From NCBI GenBank assembly GCA_018333995.1, contig JAGXSG010000031.1, forward strand, positions 1 through 64,000: a stretch of 64,000 nucleotides of DNA, written 5' to 3'. The notes under the pieces are model-generated. The model was given only the letters and a program-made list of their open reading frames with translations, did not search any database and was not told the origin of the DNA. The stretch is from Clostridiales bacterium. Lineage in GTDB: Bacteria > Actinomycetota > Coriobacteriia > Anaerosomatales > SLCP01. The position numbers and the translations under genes were made by a program. This document shows, one piece after another, positions 1 through 7,348 of this stretch (position 1 is the first letter of the stretch; the number at the start of each line of letters is the position of its first letter).

Positions 1-2403
1 CGCGAGGAACAAGCCGAGACCCATCCCGCCAAAACGGCGGGTGCTCGACATATCGAGCTGTGTGAAAGTCTCGAATAGACCGGGGATCCTCTCGGCAGGC
101 ATGCCGATTCCCTCGTCGGTCACGGTCACGGTCACCGACGAATCGCCACGCTCAGCCCGCACGCCAATCACTCCGCCATCAGGCGAGTACTTCGCGGCGT
201 TGTCGAGCAAGATTTCCAGCACTCGGCGAAACCGCCGAGGGTCACAGGTGACCATCGGCATGTCGTCGGCGACGTCAACCACCACCTCGTGGATCGCCGA
301 GACGGGCATCGCCGCCAGCGCCTCATCGATAAGCGCACGGATGTCAACGTTCTCGACATCAAGCGCGAGCAGTTCCGCTCGTATCTGAACCACATCAAGA
401 AGCTGTTCGACGAGTCCTCGCATGCGCTCTGCGTTGACACGTACGTGACCAATCGCCGTGCCGACGTGTTCAGGGAGATCGTGCTTGCGGTTCGCGACAT
501 CGAGCAAGTCGGCATACCCGATGATGCTCGTCAGCGGAGTGCGAAGCTCGTGGGACACCACGGCAACGAAATCGGACTTGCTCTGTTCAAGCTCGCGTCG
601 CTCGCTCACGTCCTGCTTCACGATCACCACGTGCCCAATCGCGCCATCATCATCAGGAACCCCTGAGATCGTCACCTCCTCGAGGTATGTGGTGCCGTCT
701 TTTCTCCGGTTCGTGATCTCTCCGCTCCACGCTCTGCCTTCCTTGGCCACCCTCCAAGCGTCCGCGTAGAGATGTTCACGGTATCCTTCGCCCCCGTCGG
801 CAAACAGGTCAGCTCCGACGGCCTCAAACACCGCGTATCCGGTAAGATCGGTGAAGGCGGGGTTTACCCACACGACACGACCGGCAACCGTTGCCAACGC
901 GATCGCGTTGCCCGCTGACTCCAGAGCCGCAAGCTGCATAGCCGCCTGCTCACGACCCTCGACGACGAGCAATCCCACCGCCACGCGGTCGACAAGACGC
1001 CTCAGCGCACTCTGGCGATGGACTGTGAACGCGCGACGTTCGCACGATGCCACGCCGATGGCTCCCAGGGTGATCCCGTGAGCACGCAGCGGAAACGCCG
1101 CAAGCTCACGCACTCCCGCTTCGTCGAGCACCACGTGCCTCGCGAGTTCCTCGGGACTGACGATCACTACCGTGTCATGCGCGATCGCGTCTTTCACGGG
1201 GCAGATATCAAACGGCGACACCCCTGCGCCCGCACGCGTCAACTCCCCCCTGAGCCGACCCGCGACGCTGACAACCTCGATGTCGCCTGCGATGTCATCC
1301 GAGCGTAAAGCTACAAACGCAAGTGCGAACCCGAACTCGCTCACAAGTCGTTCGCACGCCACATCAAGGATCTCTCCGCGCGGGCGATCGAGCAGTACGG
1401 CAAGATCGATCCGCCCCACGGCGCGATCAACCGATGCCGCCAACACACGTTCGGTAACGTCGATTCCAAACAGTAAGACGCCCCCCGCGTGCTCGCCTGT
1501 GTTCGACGTCGTCGTCGCCGTCCACTCGAAAGTACGCGTCTCACCGCCCGCAATCCGCACGGGTCCGAGCCGTCCCGCAAGACCCTCTCCATTCCTGATG
1601 GACACCAGGTACTGGGTGGCTAGCGCACGCTCCTCATCAGGTACAAACGTATCGACAAAGTGCCTGCCCATAACGCTTTCGAATGTGTAGCCGGACTTGC
1701 GAGCAGCCCCCGGACTGAACATCGTGATACGGAGTTCCGGGTCGAGCCCGACGATGAACACATCGGCCGTATCCATCACCCGAGACGTGAACGACCGCTC
1801 CGCACGAAGTTCTTCTTCCCGCCGATGCCGCTCCGCCACCTCAACTCGTAACTCGTCAACGAGTTGCCTCTTGACCGCCATGTCCTCGTTCAAGGCAGCC
1901 ATGGCGCTCTCAAACGCGGCGTTGCTCCGCTCGAGGTCGACGACCTTCTCCTCGAGCTTATTGACGAGCCGATCGTTGTACTCTCTGAGCACTTCGGTCT
2001 CATCGTCGAATCGCGGAGCACGAAACGAAAGATGTCCGTCCGCCGAGACCAGGCCCTCCACTGTTTCGAGCAACGCCGCCGCCTCGACCGGCTTGTGCAG
2101 GAAGCCGTTAACACCTAAGTCGAGAGCGAACTTCTTGTCCGCCGGATCGGTGTACGACGCGGTGCAGATTACGACAGGTACCGTTGAGAGCACACGATCG
2201 CTCTTCCACTCCCGCACCAACTGGTAACCGTCCATACGCGGCATGAGAATGTCACTGACCATCGCATCAGGGGTGTGCGAACGAGCCTTGACCAGCGCCT
2301 CGATTCCGTCAGCGGCCGTATCGACTTCATGACCGGCCGACACGAGCACCGCCGAGATGAGATACCTGCTCGCTTCATCGTCATCGACGATCAGCACACG
2401 CAT
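1..2403 (-). CDS. Receiver-headed multi-sensor histidine kinase, 3' end outside the window
   Basis: I read this frame directly from the minus strand; it is open from ATG 2403 to the window edge (801 codons), so the end of the ATPase domain is missing. GGGGAG lies six bases before the ATG. Order: response-regulator receiver (about 1-120, MRVLIVDDDEASRYL start, LMPRMDGY after the phosphoacceptor), a coiled coil (about 140-200), PAS, GAF, a second PAS, then HisKA with VSHELRTPLTSIIGY (His near residue 618) and an ATPase domain whose GMGLGLFLA box lies at the edge. No membrane segment is visible, so it should be cytoplasmic. It probably takes phosphate through its own receiver or passes it on. 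It is last in a set with the receiver at 2454 and the kinase at 2907. The signal sensed is unknown. Confidence 0.9.
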   Translation of the reverse strand, partial: MRVLIVDDDEASRYLISAVLVSAGHEVDTAADGIEALVKARSHTPDAMVSDILMPRMDGYQLVREWKSDRVLSTVPVVICTASYTDPADKKFALDLGVNGFLHKPVEAAALLETVEGLVSADGHLSFRAPRFDDETEVLREYNDRLVNKLEEKVVDLERSNAAFESAMAALNEDMAVKRQLVDELRVEVAERHRREEELRAERSFTSRVMDTADVFIVGLDPELRITMFSPGAARKSGYTFESVMGRHFVDTFVPDEERALATQYLVSIRNGEGLAGRLGPVRIAGGETRTFEWTATTTSNTGEHAGGVLLFGIDVTERVLAASVDRAVGRIDLAVLLDRPRGEILDVACERLVSEFGFALAFVALRSDDIAGDIEVVSVAGRLRGELTRAGAGVSPFDICPVKDAIAHDTVVIVSPEELARHVVLDEAGVRELAAFPLRAHGITLGAIGVASCERRAFTVHRQSALRRLVDRVAVGLLVVEGREQAAMQLAALESAGNAIALATVAGRVVWVNPAFTDLTGYAVFEAVGADLFADGGEGYREHLYADAWRVAKEGRAWSGEITNRRKDGTTYLEEVTISGVPDDDGAIGHVVIVKQDVSERRELEQSKSDFVAVVSHELRTPLTSIIGYADLLDVANRKHDLPEHVGTAIGHVRVNAERMRGLVEQLLDVVQIRAELLALDVENVDIRALIDEALAAMPVSAIHEVVVDVADDMPMVTCDPRRFRRVLEILLDNAAKYSPDGGVIGVRAERGDSSVTVTVTDEGIGMPAERIPGLFETFTQLDMSSTRRFGGMGLGLFLA

Positions 2404-2453
2404 GCCGCGCTCCCCGGTCGAAATGGACGGCTCGCTTTGCTCATGCGACTCAC

Positions 2454-2819
2454 CTACTTGGGCAAATACGCCTCGACCTGTCCGACGAACACCTCAGGGT
2501 CGATTGGTTTGGAGATGTAGCCGTCACAGCCCGCTCTCAAGATCGCCTCCCGGTCGCCCTTCATCGAGTATGCGGTAAGTGCGACTATCGGCATCACTGG
2601 AGCGGGATCCGATTTGAGGATGCGTGTCGCCTCATAGCCATCCATGCGCGGGAGAAGCATGTCCATAAGAACGAGATCGGGCTGCTCGGCCCGCGCAACG
2701 CTCACGGCCTCCTCACCGTCGGTTGCGACGAGCACCTCGTGCCCACTCGATTCGAGCAAGAACTTCACCAAGTAGAGGTTTTGCGGGTCGTCTTCGGTCA
2801 CGAGGATTCGTGCGCCCAT
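2454..2819 (-). CDS. Single-domain response regulator (DivK/CheY type)
   Basis: This 121-residue protein is a lone receiver domain with no output domain. The acidic pocket is E9-D10-D11, the phosphoacceptor is D53 in LVLMDMLLPRMDGY, the switch Thr is in ALTAYS and the conserved Lys is in YISKPID. The frame opens six codons earlier, but ATG 2819 has AGGAGG five bases upstream and starts directly on the fold (MGARILVTEDD). It sits between a membrane histidine kinase and a receiver-headed kinase. A phosphate-shuttle role between them is therefore likely, by analogy with DivK or Spo0F, but the partner is inferred from position only. Confidence 0.92.
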   Translation of the reverse strand: MGARILVTEDDPQNLYLVKFLLESSGHEVLVATDGEEAVSVARAEQPDLVLMDMLLPRMDGYEATRILKSDPAPVMPIVALTAYSMKGDREAILRAGCDGYISKPIDPEVFVGQVEAYLPK

Positions 2820-2906
2820 GTGCCCTCCTCTTCGCAATGCGCATACCCAGAAACACTCTACACCACTAAGACCAGCCGGACCCTGCCGTCTGTCAGGAAG
2901 CGGCCG

Positions 2907-5201
2907 CTACACACGGTTCCTAGGTAGGGTGAACGTGAAGACCGATCCCGAGCCGTGGTTGCTCGTTAAGCTCACATCCCCGCCCATGAGTCGCGCCAGC
3001 CTGCGTGATATCGTCAGCCCGAGACCGGTCCCGCTTGGTGTCGTCTGCGACACACCCGACGACTGCTGAAACTCCTCGAACACAAGTTCATGCTCGTGCG
3101 GAAGTATGCCTGGACCCGTGTCCGTCACGTGCACATCGACTGTTTCTGAGCCAGCAACTACCTTAACCTTCACTGATCCCTCATCCGTGAACTTGACGCC
3201 ATTTCCCACGAGGTTGAAGAGAATCTGCTGGGTTTTGAGTTTATCGGCGAACCCGGCGACACCGACATCGGGACAGTCGGCGTGCAGCTCAAGACCCTTA
3301 CCTTCGGCATCTGACCTCAGCGTCTCGACCACGAAGCGGACCACCTCACACAAATCGAAGGAAGCGGCCTCAAGGTGAACCTGGCCAGATTCAATCCTCG
3401 AGAGGTCGAGCACGTCGTTAATGAGCGCGAGCAGATGGTTGCCGGACCGGTTGATCATGCGGATCTGGCTCTCCTGTTCCGGCTCGAGCGCGCCGGCGAG
3501 TCCTTGCAACAGCACACCGGAAAACCCGATGATCGAATTGAGCGGTGTCCGAAGCTCGTGACTCATGCTCGCGAGGAACTGGCTCTTCACCTGTGTCGCC
3601 CGTTGCAGTTCTTCGTTCGCCAGAAGCAGTTCCCGGGTGCGCTCCTCGACAAGCTCCTCAAGATGCTGCCGATGAAGCGCGAGTTCAGCCTCGACCTTAA
3701 CGCGCTCAGTGATGTCAACGATAACCGCAACGCGCTCCTTCGGAGCTCCCGGCACGGTGTCGAGCGCCGCGGTGTGCACGACGACCTCGCGCGATTGGCC
3801 ACCCTTCGTCATCCGGCTAGCCTGGAACTGCGCAGGCGCGGCCGCCCAGTCAGGTGCCCCCAATCCGCCAACATGCTCGCTCCACTCCTCGCGCGGCACG
3901 ATTGGATTCGGTTTGCCGAGCACCTCTTCAGCGCTCCATCCAAACACTGTCTCAGCCGCCGGATTCCACACCGTGATGGCGCCGTCGGCATCACTCACGA
4001 CGATCGGCACGGGTGAGGTCTCGATGATCGTAGCCAGACGAGCGCGCGCGCGTTCAAGCGCGCGCGTCGACTCAAGCACCGCCGTGACATCGTCTGCGAC
4101 CACGAGTTCCGCCCGGCGCCACTCCCACTCAATCACATGAGACGTGATCTCAACGTCGATGACTCTTCCGTCAGAGGTCACATGTCTCCACATGCCAGCC
4201 CTTTCGAACCCCTCGCCTACCTGCGCGACGTTCGCCAAGAACCGGTCGATGTCATCCGGAGGCCGAATATCGGTGATCGCCTTTGCGAGAAACTCGTCCC
4301 TGCTGTAGCCGTACTGCGCGATGGCCGCATCGTTGACAGCGAGGAACCTTAGGGTCTCGAGGTCGTACACCCACATCGGACGTGGCGCCGAGATAAACAG
4401 GTCTCGATAACGCCGCTCACTCTCTTCGAGCCGCGCCGTCATCTCGGCCCTCTGCTGTGCAGCAGCAAGACGCTCAAGCCCGGTCGCCAGATCGGTGCCG
4501 AGGCGCTCGAGCGCAACCGTCTCCGCTGGTCCAAACGCGTTCGACTCGGCCGAAAACACACACAGCGCAAGTACCTCGGTGTCATTCCTCGAGACAGGGA
4601 TCGCCACGAGAGAGCGTACTCCCGCCTCGCTGAGAGCTTTCCATCTCGATCCGGCCGTGTGCGCCTGCACGTCGTTTTCGACGATGAGCTCCGAACCGGT
4701 GAGCACCTGCCACACCGGGCATCGCATCTCGCCACACGCATCCTGATCGGTCGATTCAAGATGCGCGATCGCCTCAGCGCGGTACGCCGCCACAACTCCG
4801 ACAGCGCCGTGTGACTCGAGAGCCCCTACCCACGCGCCCGTGAAGCCACCTACCGTCACAGCGCGCTCACACACCAACTCGAGGAGTTCCCGATCGTCCT
4901 CTACGCTGATAAGTAACGTGGCGGTCTCTCTGAGCAGCGCGTGAATCCGGTCGAGCCGTTCGCTCAGAACCCTCTCGCGCACTAACGCTGATGCCGCCCT
5001 GCCGAGAAGCCCCCTGACGATCAGGTAGAGCACTGCCGAAGTCACCGCTACGTACGCAAGTCCCTTAACCGTCTGAAGCTGCGGGAGACGATCAGCGCCG
5101 AACAGCAGGAGGGCCGCCCGGTCCGAAGCAATGATCCACACCGTGGCCACGACCGCGTAGCCTCCGGCGACCAAGAGGGCAGCCCTTCTCAGCGAGCGCA
5201 C
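2907..5201 (-). CDS. Membrane-anchored GAF/PAS sensor histidine kinase
   Basis: Predicted 764 residues from GTG 5201, with GAAGG seven bases upstream. Two N-terminal membrane helices (about 8-28 and 45-66) enclose only a short loop, so sensing is probably cytosolic or within the membrane. A GAF domain (about 95-250) and two PAS domains (about 263-385 and 390-500) follow, then a coiled linker. HisKA has SHELRTPLNSIIGF with the phospho-His near residue 548. The ATPase domain shows NLVGNGVKF (N box), DTGPGI (G1) and GTGLGLTISRRLARLMGG (G2). It is complete and is followed 87 bases on by the single-domain receiver, its likely target. No DNA-binding regulator is present, so the output may be a phosphorelay or protein contact. 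Confidence 0.92.
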   Translation of the reverse strand: MRSLRRAALLVAGGYAVVATVWIIASDRAALLLFGADRLPQLQTVKGLAYVAVTSAVLYLIVRGLLGRAASALVRERVLSERLDRIHALLRETATLLISVEDDRELLELVCERAVTVGGFTGAWVGALESHGAVGVVAAYRAEAIAHLESTDQDACGEMRCPVWQVLTGSELIVENDVQAHTAGSRWKALSEAGVRSLVAIPVSRNDTEVLALCVFSAESNAFGPAETVALERLGTDLATGLERLAAAQQRAEMTARLEESERRYRDLFISAPRPMWVYDLETLRFLAVNDAAIAQYGYSRDEFLAKAITDIRPPDDIDRFLANVAQVGEGFERAGMWRHVTSDGRVIDVEITSHVIEWEWRRAELVVADDVTAVLESTRALERARARLATIIETSPVPIVVSDADGAITVWNPAAETVFGWSAEEVLGKPNPIVPREEWSEHVGGLGAPDWAAAPAQFQASRMTKGGQSREVVVHTAALDTVPGAPKERVAVIVDITERVKVEAELALHRQHLEELVEERTRELLLANEELQRATQVKSQFLASMSHELRTPLNSIIGFSGVLLQGLAGALEPEQESQIRMINRSGNHLLALINDVLDLSRIESGQVHLEAASFDLCEVVRFVVETLRSDAEGKGLELHADCPDVGVAGFADKLKTQQILFNLVGNGVKFTDEGSVKVKVVAGSETVDVHVTDTGPGILPHEHELVFEEFQQSSGVSQTTPSGTGLGLTISRRLARLMGGDVSLTSNHGSGSVFTFTLPRNRV

Positions 5202-5246
5202 GACGCCACCTTCGCATCACCCTTCCGCAACCGCGGCACACCTCTT

Positions 5247-6269
5247 CTACCCCATACTACCCGGGTTTTTCGACGAGAGCGCCCGAAACGTCTCCTCTCC
5301 GGCGTCAGTCACTCCCATCGAATCCGGCTTGATGGCTGCGAGCACCGCGGCGAGATCGGCAGGCAACGGGTCGAGAAACTCGAGACTCTCACCTGTGACA
5401 GGGTGATCGAGGGAGAGGCGGTACGCGTGCAAGAACTGCCTGCTAAGACCCTTGTCCGCACGAGGCTTTCTGCGTCCGTAGAGCTGGTCTCCGACCACCG
5501 GATGATGCGTGTAGGCCATGTGAACACGGATCTGATGCGTGCGACCCGTGTACAGCTTGCACTCGACTAAGGTGTACCCGTCGTCGTCACGAGCGGCCAT
5601 GAATCGTTCAAGTACCCTAAACGTGGTCACTGCCTGCCGAGAGCCGGGAGACTCGACCACCGCCATCCGCATCCGGTCCTTTGAATCCCGTCCGAGCGGA
5701 GCGTCGATCAATCCGCTGTCGGGTGCGATGTATCCGTGAACGAGCGCCAGATACCGGCGATCGATCGCGCGTACCTTGATCAACTCGGAAAGCGCGGCCT
5801 GAACGGCGTCGCTCTTGGCGACCATCATGAGTCCGGTCGTGTCCTTATCGAGCCGATGCACGATTCCTGGTCTGTCATCACCTTGCAGGGTGCCCAACCC
5901 TCCTCCGCAGTGCGCGAGAAGCGCGTGCACGAGTGTGCCGGTCCAGTTGCCGTACGCCGGATGAACGACCAACCCCGCCTGCTTGGAGAGAACGATCATG
6001 TGCTCGTCCTCGTAGCGGATGTCAAGCGGGATGTCTTCCGGAATGAGGTCGCACTCCTCGGATAGCGGAACGTTCACGGCGACTCGCTCGCCCACCTCAA
6101 GAATGTGACTCTTGCGGACCGCTGTCCCGTCGACAAGAACGTGACCGTCTTCAACGAGACGGGCCGCCGCCGAGCGCGAATGCGCGTTTCCGGTCTCGCT
6201 CAGGTAAACGTCGATACGCTTCCCCGCGGCATCAGCCCCTACCACGAGCTCGCCACGGTTGAAACTCAT
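5247..6269 (-). CDS. rluD: RluD-type 23S rRNA pseudouridine synthase
   Basis: This 340-residue protein has an N-terminal S4 RNA-binding domain (about 15-70) and a RluA-family catalytic domain with the signature HRLDKDTTGL; D141 is the expected catalytic aspartate. RluD-type enzymes convert specific uridines of 23S rRNA helix 69 to pseudouridine; the exact target here is inferred from length and architecture (RluC and the YlyB group are alternatives). The start ATG at 6269 overlaps the lspA stop (ATGA), and lspA-rluD is a pairing seen in many Gram-positive genomes. About 15 extra residues follow the family core at the C terminus, where sequence is poorly conserved. Confidence 0.9.
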   Translation of the reverse strand: MSFNRGELVVGADAAGKRIDVYLSETGNAHSRSAAARLVEDGHVLVDGTAVRKSHILEVGERVAVNVPLSEECDLIPEDIPLDIRYEDEHMIVLSKQAGLVVHPAYGNWTGTLVHALLAHCGGGLGTLQGDDRPGIVHRLDKDTTGLMMVAKSDAVQAALSELIKVRAIDRRYLALVHGYIAPDSGLIDAPLGRDSKDRMRMAVVESPGSRQAVTTFRVLERFMAARDDDGYTLVECKLYTGRTHQIRVHMAYTHHPVVGDQLYGRRKPRADKGLSRQFLHAYRLSLDHPVTGESLEFLDPLPADLAAVLAAIKPDSMGVTDAGEETFRALSSKNPGSMG

Positions 6270-6859
6270 CGGTCCGGCTCCCCGGATGTCCCAGTTTCTT
6301 CCACGAGGCCGTCACCGGGGTGATCTGGGCTGCCCTGTGGCTGGTCACCCTCTGCATGGTCCTCGCGCTCATCGATCGGAGCCAATAGCGCCCACACGAA
6401 CAGCCCTGCCGCTCCCGTCACCAGCGCGGTATCGGCGATGTTGAACACCGGGAAGTTCCGGAAATCGAAGAAGTCGGTCACCCTCCCGGCTACGACCCGA
6501 TCGATCAGGTTGCCTATCGCTCCACCGGTTACGAGCGCAAGCGACGAGACGAGCACCAAGCCGGACGGCCGAGCACGCCAGCAGTACACACCAATCGCGG
6601 CAAGAACGAGCACGGTGGTCGTGATGAACAGTGAGCGTTGTCCCGGCATGAGGCCAAACGCGGCTCCTGTGTTGCGGATGTACGTGAGGTGAAACACGCC
6701 TTCGATCAACGGAATCGACTGAGCCGGGTCCAGAATGGCCCGGATCACGTACTTGGTCAGCTGATCGATGGCGAGGACGGCTGCGGCCACCGCTCCGAAG
6801 AGCGCGACCGGCCGACGGGCCTCTAGCGCGATTCCTCGGCGGATTTGCATATGATGCAC
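6266..6859 (-). CDS. lspA: Lipoprotein signal peptidase (signal peptidase II)
   Basis: LspA cleaves prolipoprotein signal peptides in the membrane after diacylglyceryl attachment. Four membrane helices are visible, with the catalytic aspartates D120 in GNLIDR and D143 in FNIADTAL. At 197 residues it is longer than the usual 150-170. The excess is a hydrophilic acidic tail of about 35 residues after the last helix, rich in Glu, Asp, Gly and Pro. Its start (ATG 6859, or ATG 6850) lies inside the end of the preceding zinc-finger gene, a 37-base overlap, and no clear ribosome site is seen, so translation is probably coupled. At least two lipoproteins that would need it lie in this window (BmpA and the DUF4349 protein). 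Confidence 0.93.
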   Translation of the reverse strand: MHHMQIRRGIALEARRPVALFGAVAAAVLAIDQLTKYVIRAILDPAQSIPLIEGVFHLTYIRNTGAAFGLMPGQRSLFITTTVLVLAAIGVYCWRARPSGLVLVSSLALVTGGAIGNLIDRVVAGRVTDFFDFRNFPVFNIADTALVTGAAGLFVWALLAPIDEREDHAEGDQPQGSPDHPGDGLVEETGTSGEPDR

Positions 6860-7191
6860 AAGGTAGCGGTGGGCATTGCTTCGAGACGTGCTCCCGGTAT
6901 CTCAACACCGCACTGTTCGCACATGCCGTAGGAGCCTTGGTCCATGCGCGCAAGCGCGTGACGCACCACCGCAAGCGAGTCGCGGACGTTTTCCTCAAGG
7001 GACAAATCGAGTTCGCGATCGAACGTGGCCGAGCCTTGGTCGGCCATATGGTCACGGTAGTTGTTCTCACCGCTCGCTTCGGAGAGCGCCTCGTGTCCCT
7101 CTCGCTCGATCGTCTCGACTTGAGTCTGCAGCCGAGCGAGTTGGGACTCGAGGTGCTCGCGTAAACTATGCCGTGTCGTCTCGTCCATCAC
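6823..7191 (-). CDS. TraR/DksA-family zinc-finger protein
   Basis: This 122-residue protein has an acidic coiled-coil N-terminal half and a C-terminal four-cysteine zinc finger, C91EQC94 and C112IIC115, typical of the TraR/DksA family (DksA itself binds the RNA polymerase secondary channel). The Glu/Asp-rich stretch near 41-70 resembles the YteA/DksA-like proteins of Gram-positives rather than E. coli DksA, and the coiled-coil-tip DxxDxA motif is not evident. A role in polymerase modulation is possible but unproven. It lies between ileS and lspA, a conserved neighbourhood in several actinobacterial and firmicute genomes. It has a 157-base upstream gap holding a hairpin, so it may be expressed separately from ileS. 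Confidence 0.85.
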   Translation of the reverse strand: MMDETTRHSLREHLESQLARLQTQVETIEREGHEALSEASGENNYRDHMADQGSATFDRELDLSLEENVRDSLAVVRHALARMDQGSYGMCEQCGVEIPGARLEAMPTATLCIICKSAEESR

Positions 7192-7223
7192 TGTACCGCT
7201 TTGCTCTCAGATCCCTATCGCAA

Positions 7224-7247
7224 GGGCGCCCGGAGCACCGGACGCCC
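7224..7247 (-). terminator. Hairpin between ileS and the zinc-finger gene
   Basis: A stem of GGGCG, one C-A mismatch and CCGG around an AGCA loop sits 102 bases past the ileS stop. There is no T-run after it on the minus strand, so it is a weak terminator or a processing/attenuation hairpin rather than a classic one. Confidence 0.35.
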
Positions 7248-7348
7248 GTCAGTCCTGCTTCAGAGTATACCATTCAGGCCCGAGCCGCCGGGTTCAGGCC
7301 GTCCCTCGCACAAAGCTCACCCGAAACGAATCGCGGCCAGAGTGCGCG

